DNA of 64,000 nucleotides, from positions 55,487,949 through 55,551,948 of the forward strand of contig CP136065.1 in NCBI GenBank assembly GCA_032622095.1, written 5' to 3'. The DNA is from Siphonodentalium dalli. Its lineage: Eukaryota; Mollusca; Scaphopoda; Gadilida; Siphonodentaliidae. This document shows, piece after piece, positions 35,806-47,915 of the stretch. Below the pieces are notes generated by a model, which was given only the letters and a program-made list of their open reading frames with translations, was not told the origin of the DNA and searched no databases. Each line of letters starts with the position of its first letter. Position 1 is the stretch's first letter. The position numbers and the translations under genes were made by a program.

Positions 35806-36184
35806 AAAATCTCGTTCATATCTCAAAAGTATGTATACACATACTCTCCTATTCATTGTCCCTATGTATGATATGTAATACTGTCATAATATTACAGGCT
35901 ATAAGCCATAAGCTGCACGCGTTACCAACGAGAATGGCCAATTTACACATTAAACTGAGTTATGTTTACACTTGAACGCGAGATTTCTTGTTCGCGGTGA
36001 ACGTTTTGATGTTCTTACTGTTTTACTGATCAATATGTTGAATAGTTATATTCTTTAATGATGCATTTCTTGGTAACATATGCATATTCCCAACAACCCA
36101 CGCATATGAACAGTTTATGAAGGGGTTTAAATACAAACAATTTAACCCTTCGTGTATACTAAATACTCATTGATGAGTAGTGTT

Positions 36185-38363
36185 ATCGCTCAGGAAATGT
36201 TCAGATAATATGTTCACAACAAAAATATAAACAATTCCAATGTATACGTATATACTTTTAACTGGGTGGGAGAATCCATTCAGTATGGGAAGAGATAAAG
36301 GACTCACGCCGGTCTTCGATTTCGTCACGTTGTTGCTGTGATCAAAATAGCTCGACAAATGAATTAAATGCTTATACTTATAATTCACTGCAAGTAAAAT
36401 TCAGAACCAAATAGGCTTTAACCATTTCTATACTAATTGGAATCACCCATTCAACTAAAACAGTATATACATTGGAATAGTCTGTAATTCATTTGGAGGG
36501 ATGTTAGGTTAATAAAAGCAGACGACGGACAGACGAAAAGCTAAATCACGTGCAGAATTATTCATTGTCATTTGTGGGGAAATGTTCAGAAAATAATTTC
36601 AACAATAATGTTGAACTTATTTTCTGAACATTTCCTAATTTAAAGCCACATGGCGGTTTGCACGACAAAATACACCTAATCAAATTTCCTTTGGAATTGT
36701 TCCGGGTATCGGTATAGGTCGATAAATACGTGAACTATCTTTCTATGGACAGTATATGTCACAAAAAGACGCAATGAGTCATAAAAAACAACGTTTAACA
36801 CGGTGGTTGGGTCCCAAACAAACAACAGCCATGCGCACGGCATGGAAGAGAAAAGAGCCTTCCGTGTTAGTCTATTCCTGATATGGTATAAATAAACAGC
36901 GTTTGTTTGACTTCTGTGATATATTGAAAAAACCTGGAAAATGGCAAGCATATGATACAATATTTCGTGCGTTTGTCAAGCTATCTTATATCTCCTTCCA
37001 AATTACGTATAGACAAAAATTAGAAGCTCGAATTAGCCATGTGTGTTTGCCATTTATTCGTCAATGTATATTTTGTAAATACATGGTTAATTGGTTCTAC
37101 AATTTTCCCTGTGGTGGAACCAGTTGAATATTTTCTTCGTGACATCAGAACCAAATGATTTCTCATTGTGACGATGTAGAACCTAATAAAGAACAAAAAT
37201 GGTTCTACACATGTTAAAGTTTTAAACTATTGACTACAAACTAATTGGTTCAGTTTGGAACCAACACGATCTTAGCATCTGGTTCTTTCTTCAGCAAAAA
37301 CCAAACAGTAAATTATGGGTTCCAGAAAAATCTATTATTCAGAACCAAACGAAGAACGAAACAAAGCGCATATAACCAACGTAAAATCATATGGTTATAT
37401 AGCAATTACTACAATTACACTTCATTCTACAATTCTCCCCTGTGGTGGAACCTAACAAGCTATTTTGGTTCTTGGTTCGACGCATGAGGTTCTTTACTTG
37501 GATCTATCTAGTAATAATAAAAACCCACACCCATTACAAAATGGTTCGGTTAAACCGTTTCAAACCCACACCCATTACAAAATGGTTCCGTTTCAAACCG
37601 ACACACATTACAAAATGGTTCCGTTAAACCGTTCCAAACCCACACCCATTACAAAATGGTTCCGTTAAACCGTTTCAAATCCACACCCATTACAAAATCG
37701 TTCCGTTTCAAACCCACACCAATTACAAAATAGTTCCGTTTCATGAACCAAATGTTCTTCACAAAGAACCACAAACATTTCAGAATGGTTCTATATAACG
37801 AACGAGATGATACGTCACAAAGAACCGGATCGGTACAACCACTTGATTCCGTGTTTGGTTCCTGGAGTCTGGAGACCTCTGACCTCTGACCTCTGAGGCG
37901 CTGTAATGCGTTTAACGCTTTTTATTACCAAACACTCAGACGATTAGTTCCCGTAAGAAATGTTCAGATAAGTTTAACGGGTGGTTTGTTGAACTTATTA
38001 TTATCTAAACATTTCCCACCTGGTATATATAATATGACCCGCCATATGAAATCCAGTCGGAAGTCGGGATTTTTTTTACCCTGTGCCAATGCATTCTCTT
38101 ATATATGCGAGTCGACCATAGGTCGCCTCGCATATATAAGAGAATGCATTGGCCTAACAATTTTTTACAATTTTAATAATTTTTTCTTGTATTCTTTAAC
38201 AATTTTATAATTTCACCCATACAGAGCCCCAGACAAACATGAGCAGACGACACTCTTCTATATGCTTCTATATATGTGTGGGGCTCCTTGCAGGGTAATG
38301 GATGTTTTTTATTTTATGTCCTAAAAATTGTCAGAAACATTTATTTAAAAATAATGATAAAAA
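36185..38363 (+). repeat. 2.18-kb tandem duplication, unit 1
   Basis: Starts at ATCGCTCAGGAAATGTTCAG and runs to ATAATGATAAAAA, where unit 2 starts with the same words (period 2179 bp). By eye only scattered substitutions and small indels separate the units. It contains foldbacks at 36577-36640 and 37958-38018, the GGTTCT/AGAACC-rich block (37090-37870), a 40-bp-scale tandem repeat (37523-37740) and the left half of a hairpin MITE (38042-38363). The open frames on either strand occur in both units but show no recognisable protein. Confidence 0.9.
37090..37870. repeat. GGTTCT/AGAACC-rich block
   Basis: About 25 occurrences of GGTTC(T/C/G) or (A)GAACC on either strand in under 800 bp, for example at 37093, 37148, 37179 and 37201. 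They often pair as short inverted repeats. It includes a tandem array (37523-37740) of 'ACCCACACCCATTACAAAAT' followed by GGTTCCGTTAAACCGTT. Its copy is at about 39272-40050. The class is unknown. Confidence 0.75.
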
Positions 38364-40540
38364 ATCGCTCAGGAAATGTTCAGATAATATGTTCACAACA
38401 AAAATATAAACAATTCCAATGTATATACGTGTATACTTTTAACTGGGTTGGAGAATCCATTCAGTATGGGAAGAGATAAAGGACTCACGCCGGTCTTCGA
38501 TTTCGTCACGTTGTTGCTGTGATCAAAATAGCTCGACAAATGAATTAAATGCTTATACTTATAATTCACTGCAAGTAAAATTCAGAACCAAATAGGCTTT
38601 AACCATTTCTATACTAATTGGAATCACCCATTCAACTAAAACAGTATATTCATTGGAATAGTCTGTGATTCATTTGGAAGGATGTTAGGTTAATAAAAGC
38701 AGACGACGGACAGACGAAAAGCTAAATCACGTGCAGAATTATTCATTGTCATTTGTGGGGAAATGTTCAGAAAATAATTTCAACAATAATGTTGAACTTA
38801 TTTTCTGAACATTTCCTAATTTAAAGCCAAATGGCGGTTTGCACGACAAAATACACCTAATCAAATTTCCTTTGGAATTGTTCCGGGTATCGGTATAGGT
38901 CGATAAATACTGAACTATCTTTCTATGGACAGTATATGTCACAGAAAGACGCAATGAAGTCATAAAAAACAACGTTGAACGCGGTGGTTGGGTCCCAAAC
39001 AAACAACAGCCATGCGCACGACATGGAAGAGAAAAGAGCCTTCCGTGTTAGTCTATTCCTGATATGGTATAAATAAAGAGCGTTTGTTTGACTTCTGTGA
39101 TATATTGAAAAAACCTGGAAAATGGCAAGCATATGATACAATATTTCGTGCGTTTGTCAAGCTATCTTATATCTCCTTCCAAATTACGTATAGACAAAAA
39201 TTAGAAGCTCGTATTAGCCATGTGTGTTTGCCATTTATTCGTCAATGTATATTTTGTAAATACATGGTTAATTGGTTCTACAATTTTTTCCCTGTGGTGG
39301 AACCAGTTGAATATTTTCTTCGTGACATCAGAACCAAATGATTTCTCATTGTGACGATGTAGAACCTAATAAAGAACAAAAATGGTTCTACACAAGTTAA
39401 AGTTTTAAACTATTGACTACAAACTAATTGGTTCAGTTTGGAACCAACACGATCTTAGCATCTGGTTCTTTCTTCAGCAAAAACCAAACAGTAAATTATG
39501 GGTTCCAGAAAAATCTATTATTCAGAACCAAACGAAGAACCAAACAAAGCGCATATAACCAACGTAAAATCATATGGTTATATAGCAATTACTACAATTA
39601 CACTTTGTTCTACAATTCTCCCCTGTGGTGGAACCTAACAAGCTATTTTGGTTCTTGGTTCGACGCATGAGGTTCTTTACTTGGTTCTATCTAGTAATAA
39701 TCAAAACCCACACCCATTACAAAATGGTTCGGTTAAACCGTTTCAAACCCATACCCATTACAAAATGGTTCCGTTTCAAACCGACACCCATAACAAAATG
39801 GTTCCGTTAAACCGTTCCAAACCCACACCCATTACAAAATAGTTCCGTTAAACCGTTTCAAATCCACACCCATTACAAAATGGTTTCGTTTCAAACCCAC
39901 ACCAATTACAAAATGGTTCCGTTTCAAGAACCAAATGTTCTTCACAAAGAACCACAAACATTTCAGAATGGTTCTATATAACGAACGAGATGATACGTCA
40001 CAAAGAACCGGATCGGTACAACCACTTGATTCCGTGTTTGGTTCCTGGAGTCTGGAGACCTCTGACCTCTGACCTCTGAGGCGCTGTAATGCGTTTAACG
40101 CTTTTTATTACCAAACACTCAGACGATTAGTTCCCGTAAGAAATGTTCAGATAAGTTTAACGGGTGGTTTGTTGAACTTATTATTATCTAAATATTTCCC
40201 ACCTGGTATATATAATATGACCCGCCATATGAAATCCAGTCGGACGTCGGGATTTTTTTACCCTGTGCCAATGCATTCTCTTATATATGCGAGTCGACCA
40301 TAGGTCGCCTCGCATATATAAGAGAATGCATTGGCCTAACAATTTTTTACAATTTTAATAATTTTTTCTTGTATTCTTTAACAATTTTATAATTTCACCC
40401 ATACAGAGCCCCAGACAAACATGAGCAGACGACACACTTCTATATGCTTCTATATATGTGTGGGGCTCCCTGCAGGGTAATGGATGTTTTTTATTTTATG
40501 TCCTAAAAATTGTCAGAAATATTTATTTAAAAATAATGAT
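38364..40540 (+). repeat. 2.18-kb tandem duplication, unit 2
   Basis: Second copy of 36185-38363. At its end the sequence continues from ATAATGATAACAAATTG into the second half of the hairpin MITE (to 40662). Unit 2 therefore keeps the original right flank and unit 1 was cut inside the MITE. The tandem array copy is at 39703-39925. Confidence 0.9.
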
Positions 40541-40662
40541 AACAAATTGTTAGGCCAATGCATTCTCTTATATATGCGAGGCGACCTATGGTCGACTCGC
40601 ATATATAAGAGAATGCATTGGCACAGGGTAAAAAAATCCCGACTTCCGACTGGATTTGATAT
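40225..40662. mobile_element. Hairpin MITE in a second outer context
   Basis: Long inverted termini: CGCCATATGAAATCCAGTCG (about 40225) and, inverted, CGACTGGATTTGATATGGCG (about 40643-40662). They continue inward as GTCGGGATTTTTTTACCCTG. Inside are two hairpins with CCAATGCATTCTCTTATATA arms, bounded by CCCTGTGCC and GGCACAGGG exactly as in the piggyBac composites. The spacer differs, carrying a further small hairpin (AGAGCCCC…GGGGCTC, about 40406-40470). A left half copy lies at 38042-38363. Confidence 0.75.
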
Positions 40663-41692
40663 GGCGGTCACTAATATGAATTCTTCTGCACTTGTATTAC
40701 CTTTTTGTCTGTCTGTCATCTGCTTGTTTTACCCGAACACCCCTTCGGTGAATAATAGACCAGTCCAATATATACTTTATAAATCCATTCAGCACAGAAA
40801 GGGTTAAGCTAAGTAAAATACTAAAATAATACAAACAAGAATGGGAACTTATATATAGATCTCGCTGCAAGTTCCCAGCAAGATACAATTTGGGGCAGAG
40901 CGCTTTTGTTTTGTAAATTATACACTGATACCAATCAAACCTTTTTTCTGATGACAAATCACAGATAATACTCTTGAAACACTTGACACACATGTTAGTT
41001 ACATGTACTTATGGTTCTGTATTGAATTGAAGCTACGTGTATGTAAAATAACATAATCATACATAAATAGGCTACATCACAGAATCTGAATATGAAAATG
41101 AGAGGTTACTTTCGCTCCAGATATATAGCTAGGCTGATCAGAACAAGAAATGCTGTTGCCTCTAAATTTACTTCACAATCTCTATATGGGTATGTACGCC
41201 GAAATGTCTCCAAATTCTTTCTTTTTTTAACGTAGAAAAAAACTCATCGCCTGTGTGTTCTGTGTTAGCCGTTAATCCTGATAATTATGGTAAATTAAAG
41301 AGCATGTGTATCTCTGCATTGAAGGTTCAAAACAGCTGACAATTTTCTCTATGGCTTAATGATGAATACATTTACGTCATTGTGGAGTATATACTGTCCA
41401 CCTGTTGGTATTTCTTGTATTTACCAACAAATTTTGACAGTTTGATAGCCAGAATGCGACAAAAATGAGGAATGACCATGTCGAATTTGAGGCCTAAAGA
41501 TGATAGTATGCATGCATGTACATATATTGCAGTTTAAAGTCACTTGAAAGATGTAACTCCATTTTGTATGATAAACAAATAAAGAACGAAACTAAACAAA
41601 ATTGGGTTTCAATAATCGATATATTCTTTACATCGAATTTTGTGTTTGGCGCAACGGTATCCGCATTCATGTTTCCATGCATAGCCTTTTAG
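40663..41692. other. Stretch without an accepted gene
   Basis: A 48-codon basic frame at 41091-41237 reaches a GTATGT donor-like site at 41188, but nothing else supports it. Otherwise unremarkable. Confidence 0.4.
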
Positions 41693-41787
41693 TAGTTGAA
41701 CAGATTGAGGAACCAGTTGGAAAATACCAAACTAAGACCAATCCAGACATAGAAGTGATCTGGTTCGACGGGTTACAAATGGAAATT
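41693..41787 (+). CDS. Candidate isolated exon, unknown gene
   Basis: A 95-nt open segment lies between acceptor ATAGCCTTTTAG (AG at 41691-41692) and donor ATT|GTAAGT (41788-41793). Both sites are close to consensus. It encodes 31 residues after a split codon: VEQIEEPVGKYQTKTNP and DIEVIWFDGLQMEI. Composition looks protein-like and no repeat covers it. No neighbouring plus-strand exon was found and no domain recognised, so it could be chance. Confidence 0.3.
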
Positions 41788-42467
41788 GTAAGTCAAACAC
41801 CCCACCCCAACAGAAAGCCTCTCGCGACGTCACCCAGGGGTTCCATAATATTCGTATAGGTCTAGTGTCTACTCTGTATACAATTTGTTGTCTCGATAGA
41901 ATATTTAATCTTTATTTTGCTGTTAACCCTAAGTGATTCTCAACATATTTCCAAAATACCTAGATGATGAGAGTTCGTTGTGAAATAACATGTATATTGT
42001 ACTTGGCGCCTGCAGAGTATACCAAACATTCTCACTTAACCGTGAGATCAAATTGAACTAATATCAATATAATTATTTTACTTCTCATGCTCAATAAAAG
42101 GGCTGCAACTAAGATATGAATGATAAGGACGAAAATATGAATAGAAGCGAAACATTTGCAACAGACATGTTTACTCACACCGAACGCTGCCTTGCGTTGG
42201 TCACAACAGAAGCGACAAGACATTTTAGTCTAATCGTTGTTTTTAATCTTCCAATATATATGTATGAATACATCAAATATGCATGGATATACTAAATTCG
42301 TATACATGTATATAGAGTCAATGTAAATGTTACACAATTATATAGTTATATACTGTGCCCTTGGGTGGGTTTAATATTGTTTTGTTTCATTTCTGGTGAG
42401 AATGAAAATGACAGTAAACCACGCTTGTTTGATGGACCGTTCTCCCTATATGCGTCTTCTGTTAAAA
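41788..42467. other. Stretch with one weak small frame
   Basis: On the minus strand a 63-codon frame (42032-42223) has clustered cysteines (SCRFCCDQRK, CCKCF) followed by a hydrophobic segment (IHIFVLIIHILVAALLL) like a membrane helix. A GTGAGT donor-like site lies inside it at 42176-42181 (complement). It is not recognised and support is weak. Confidence 0.3.
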
Positions 42468-42857
42468 TTAACCCTTTATCCAACAGAAGGGCCCTGTGCC
42501 AATGCATTCTCTTATATATGCGAGTCGACCATAGGTCGCCTCGCATATATAAGAGAATGCATTGGCTTAACACATTAAAAATTATAAAATTGTTAAAGAA
42601 TGTAAGAAAAATTGGTAAAAAAGGATTTTTTTTAGGCCAATGCATTCTCTTATATATGCGAGGCGACCTATGGTCGACTCGCATATATAAGAGAATGCAT
42701 TGGCACAGGGCATAACTGTAACTATCACAATGTGGTCAAGGAGCCGGTTCCAATGATATCCATATTTGTATGGTTCTATTGAGACAGACCGAAGATATTT
42801 TAGGCTGTTGAAGCTTTATTTGGCCGGTTTTGGCCGTTTTGTTGTGTAAAGGGTTAA
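42468..42857 (+). mobile_element. Composite piggyBac-type MITE, copy 4
   Basis: TTAA flanks; termini CCCTTTATCCAACAGA and TGTTGTGTAAAGGG each carry a substitution relative to the consensus. Same orientation as copies 1 and 3. The spacer between the hairpins is about 10 bp shorter than in copy 3. Confidence 0.85.
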
Positions 42858-44289
42858 TCAAAATTTAATTACGGGAGTTTGTATTAGCTACAGAGCCTAT
42901 AATATGTAACATGCATGTCGAATGGTGTGCGGGTTGTGATAGTTAGTGGTTATAAAACAAGGGGAGCATTTATAGGGAGAAGTAGTCGATAATATGTGGC
43001 ATGAATCGGATGAAGTTTCAGCTAGATAAAATGTTCTTACCTGAGCATTGATAATCATTTCTATATAATCCAGACGTTAAAAGATCAGAGTGAGTATGAG
43101 AGGCATCAGAGCGAGTAATGGTGAATAGTTATCCCACTACAGGTCTCGTTGTCGAGTTTCTTAACGTGCATTCATTGGGTATATACAATCACAATATATC
43201 GATATTCTTATGAATCACAAATACGACAGCATTCATATTGATGTTTTAGATCACCATGAGAAATTCAATGAACTCGATTGTTGAAGCGCGTCAATGGTCC
43301 TTTAAATCGCTGCCTACTGAAATGACATTCTGTGCCAAACTGTTTTCACCTGTGTCATTCGAAAGTACTCTTTCTATCGTTTCCCCGCAGAGATTTCGTC
43401 TTGAGCAATTAGGTCTATGGTACTTCTGTCCATTATAAGATCAATTTCTTAATGATTCGACACAGGTTTTATCACTGATATCAAGTCACGTCGTTTTCAA
43501 ATAGCAGTATATATATATTCTTCCCTTGTTCGTGATATTTTAGAAAACAAGTACGTGCGATCCCATGCACGGTGTGCAATAGGCCTAGCTGTTGGTGGTG
43601 CATGTCGACTGGGGTGTACCCAACAGCTATGCCGGGTGTCTATATAAACACTGAAATCTTATCTTCGTGATTCCAACTGCACCCGCCGATCCAACTGATT
43701 TTCAACCATGATAGATTCCATTTGAACCAAATACCTTAACTTGAATTGTTGCGATTTTAACTCCAGGCTTTCCAGCTTGTAGAAAGACAATCTATATTAT
43801 CGAAAAAATTCAAAAACAAAATTTAGTCAACCAAATCGAAATTTTAGCCTAAATCATATAAACTAGGATCGCCGTTGCACACGAGGTGTATAAATTATTC
43901 AGCGATCACTGCCTAATTTTATCCGTTGTGGTGTTTGCCAGAATACTGATTGCTACAAGTAATGTTGTCGTTTGTTTTAACACCAAGAAAATTATGTATA
44001 TTAATCCAAATTGACAACACACACCGTCATTCTGATATATTAATTAAATGCAATGACTCCCGATGGCTAAATCATTTGTGTGTGTTTATCGTCAATAGTT
44101 GCCTCCCGAATCGAGATGTAAATATTTACAATTGAGCGTAGTTCAGACGATGTTTTCTATGGAGTGGTATGGTCAATTTCTTTGAAATTTTCGGCGATGT
44201 TAGTAGAATGCTACAATCCCCAGGTTGGCATAACGCCTGAGTACTAACTTATCAGTTTCACGCACCCAAACAAGTCCATAATATGTCTA
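42858..44289. other. Gene-less stretch; right part is a repeat
   Basis: 42858-43980 shows no accepted gene. About 44030-44289 (AAATGCAATGACT, AATCGAGATGTAAATATTTA, GAGCGTAGTTCAGACGATGT, CACGCACCC) is repeated at 51445-51610 with a short deletion. In both places it is linked to a CACGGGCGGCG element. Confidence 0.5.
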
Positions 44290-44806
44290 TAAACGCACGG
44301 GCGGCGTTCGTTGCAGAAATATTTATATTTGTTCAAATCTCCATCAACAACAAAATATATACAGTTCCGCTCTTATGCCAAACATAATCAGCGCGTAAAT
44401 TATATATTGTCGTCAAAACGTACGATGGTGTACGTAACAAGAGACTGCTCGTGTTACAGAAGTTGTGCTTCTGTTTACATGTCACACCGCAATTCAATTG
44501 GTTAATCACACAAGAATGATATAAACGCTCTTTATTATTTCCATATCAGGAAAACAGTAATAAATAACGCTCTTTATGTTAACCATATCCGGATCTAAAC
44601 ATAAGCCAGGAAACGTAACGTTTTTTGCTTTTGTTTACATAACAAAGGGGGGGGGGTTGACAATAACATACTGTTTATGCCATATTTCTGATTGGCATAA
44701 GGACAAAGTCTGTCTATATCTCACTATTCCTTCTGTTATGTAGGTTTTTGACGGAGGTGAATATTTTAACAGCATACCCACCGCCAAGACCGCCCGTATC
44801 TTTAAA
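44290..44806 (+). mobile_element. CACGGGCGGCGTT TIR element, copy 1
   Basis: Left end AAACGCACGGGCGGCGTT; right end ACCGCCCGTATCTTTAAA. Internal sequence (GTCGTCAAAACGTACGATGG, TAACGCTCTTTATGTT, TTTTTGACGGAGGTGAATAT) is shared with copy 2. It contains a G tract (about 44647-44656). There is no transposase frame. Confidence 0.75.
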
Positions 44807-45271
44807 TGTTTTCAAACAATAGTTTTAAAATGCGGAATCTCATCACTGGACGCTCTATTTTTCCATGTTCTTGGTTATAATGGATTATTACACTTATTAC
44901 ACACATCACTGGACGATAGTGGAGTAAGAACAAATTCGTTCTATTTTTAAATGTTCTTGGTTATAATGGATTATTACACACATCACTGGACGATAATGAA
45001 GTAGGAACAAATTCATTCTATTTTTCCATGTTCATGGTTATAATGGATTATTACACTTCTATGTGTATTTACCTTGATATCTCGAAGGATTATAAACGAT
45101 AATTTCACTAGTGAATTATGTCACTTTAACCTGCGCGTTATGTATTCATGTGCGCTATCGAAATGTATGCGTAATGGGTATAATGTCGCTATTACTATGG
45201 GACGTTTGGTAAATTAGATGTTTATAATGGAATATAATAAACAGAATAATCACTTGATTGAACAGGTGACG

Positions 45272-45787
45272 TTAAAGGCACGGGCGGCGTTCGTTGCAGA
45301 AATATTCAAATTTGTTCAAATCAACAGAAGGAATATTAAAATATATATCGTTTTGTTCATATGCCAAACACAATCAGCGCATAAATAGTATATTGTCGTC
45401 AAGACGTACGATGGTGTACGTAAACAAGAGCCTGCTCGTGTTACAGAAGTTTTGCTTCTGTTTACATAACACAGCTCAATTATATTGGTTAATCACACAC
45501 AAATGATATAAACGCTCTTTATTATTTCCATATCAGGAAAACAGTAACAAATAACGCTCTTTATGTTTACAGGATCTAAACAAAAGCCATGTTCTGTAAC
45601 GTTTTTTGCTTTTGTTTACATAACAAAGGAAAAACATTTGTCAATAACATACTGTTTATGCCATATTTCTGATTGGTATAAGAAAAAGATCTGTCTATAT
45701 TTTACTATTCTTTCTGTTTATGGCGGTTTTTGACGGAGGTGAATATTTTAACAGCATACCCACCGCCAACGCCGCCCGTATCTTTAA
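45272..45787 (+). mobile_element. CACGGGCGGCGTT TIR element, copy 2
   Basis: Termini TTAAAGGCACGGGCGGCGTT and AACGCCGCCCGTATCTTTAA are well matched inverted repeats. It aligns through its length with 44290-44806. The flanking TTAA/TTTAA suggests an AT-rich target, but the duplication is not resolved. Confidence 0.8.
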
Positions 45788-46499
45788 ATAATTCATTCAA
45801 GCCAGGGACTATTTTGTAAAATACTCGCGCACAATGTGCTCTCGCGTTTGTACAACATCCCTGCCTCTTGTGAATTATTTCACTTCACCAGTTCAGTAAA
45901 GTGAGTACTCTTTATTTAACATACTTTATATGATGTTTTAACTCTATGTGTACCTACCGCGAACGCAACGATGCACTTTAAAATAGTTTTTAATCGGCCA
46001 TGACAGTGCCTATAGGTGGGTATATATATATATATGTTCGGCTCCATAACCGCTTGTATTTCCCATGTCAGAAGGAAACCTCTTATTATATGCTCAAAGT
46101 CATGAATTACTTATATAAAGTAAAGACATTTAACGCGATCGAACAATTGCTTTAATACATGACATCAAACGTTTCAATGTCTGAACATTGCAATCGAACT
46201 TTTGTCAAGCTGATAATATACGTTTCCACATATCAATGGGAGTCCTATTGAATTATGTTTGATTGAAGCAATAGAGGGTTGGGAAAGAAAATCACTTTGC
46301 ACTCAGGTTTCTTTGTGGCGTACATACTTTCTATCGCCATTTGTTCACTGCCCACCATAAAAATCATATGTTTGTTGACATTGACTGTCACTAAGGGTAT
46401 TTAACTTTAGATGAATGTTAACCCCGTCGGAATCTCACACAAGTTTGGTTTATGTAGTACTAATCAACTTAAATGACCATCCAATAATTTTGGAAAACA
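45788..46499. other. Gene-less stretch
   Basis: Nothing recognised apart from an AT microsatellite at about 46020-46035. Confidence 0.5.
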
Positions 46500-47460
46500 G
46501 CAACACCATGTATAGTCCAAGTCTTCTTGTACTAAAACCAGCTAAGATATTGGGATGGCGATGCTGGCGTTTAGTCCAAGACCGCCCTATATGCTCGCTT
46601 ATGACACGGCTTAAGCGTTAGTGACCCGCTCAAATAAAACCACAATTATATGAAATAAAATATCACAATTGCGACAATAAACGGATATTTTCCGCAGAAG
46701 ACATGCTATTTTATCTGAAACCCACATCAGTTGTGAATTTAAAACGGTAATTTAATGTGAAAAGAAACATTTGCCGCAGTGTTTACATATTTTTAAAAGT
46801 ATGCGAACTCAGTTGACCTTGCGAACTGCGTTCGGCATTTTCCGGTGAAAATATTCCGTAGATTTTCAATCAACCACGCACGATGAATTCTCCATTGTAA
46901 TCGTAATTATACGTGACAATAAATAAATAAATACATAGATTAAATACATATTGAAGATATAAATGTAATACATTACATAAATTACGGGAATTATAACCAT
47001 CTCACAGTTTAAAACAGTGTAAACACAATGAGCATTAGAATATCATGGGGGCCGCCATTTTGTTTGTATCGAAATTCGTCTCGGCCAAAACAAACACCGG
47101 ACAATGCCGAAGTTCTTCGGAACCTGAGTTCGGCTTTCAGTTAAGTAAACAAACAGAAAAAACAACGATGTTTATGGCAATCAACCGGAATATTCTATGT
47201 GTAATTTAACATTAAAGTTAGATTATTATACACCATTCTGACCATAAGATGTAAGCCTTTCCGATGTATATAGCATCATGTATTGATTTGCTAGGTAAAT
47301 CGAGTAAAATACACCACAGATTCCCGCCACAGATCGTGGGCGTAAGTCGTGTGGTAGGATTGGTATGCAAGCGGGCTTGGACTAAACGCCAGCATCGCCA
47401 TCCCAATATCTTAGCTGGTTTTAGTACAAGAAGACTTGGACTACACCATGTAATGAAATC
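46500..47460. repeat. Inverted-repeat element with about 100-bp arms
   Basis: 46505-46595 (AGTCCAAGTCTTCTTGTACT, CTAAGATATTGGGATGGCGA, TGCTGGCGTTTAGTCC) is repeated in inverse at about 47375-47455. Weaker similarity extends inward. The loop is about 780 bp and contains CGAACTGCGTTCGGC- and GCCGAAGTTCTTCGGA-type small palindromes. Because of the inversion both arms can encode LLVLKPAKILGWRCW outward-in. No complete frame joins them. Confidence 0.65.
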
Positions 47461-47915
47461 AACAAATTGCTCTGTTTGTGCACTATACTCATATATGTCC
47501 TTCTGTAAATTGTCGAATTTCATAATATTCATTAGGATTGCACTTATGTGACTAATTTGTTCGACATCACATAATTCTCAGTTTCTCATAGCTCCAAATT
47601 ATAAATACTTGATGCTAATTATACTGAACTACATTCGATATAAACGAGACAGTTTTTTTTTAGCTCTCAACTATTCAGAATCTGGATTAATCTATTTTAT
47701 TAAATGCCAAGCCATCAAATACATGTAGTAGTATTTTTTGCATAAGATAAAAACCGTCTAGTGAGATATCGATATCTTACTCGTATCCATCCGCACTAAA
47801 AATTAAAAGTGATTTGGTACTGGATGAGTTAACATCGCTTCGCCACATTGAACTAGAGTTACTGTTCAGGTTTTAAAATTGTAATACGTGATCAACAAGC
47901 AGTCGCAGACGGCGG

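Noticed and set aside
36676-37127. Overlapping open frames on both strands, conserved in the tandem copy at 38923-39341
   Set aside because: Conservation is explained by the recent 2.18-kb duplication; the older copy at 54950-55290 does not preserve the frames.
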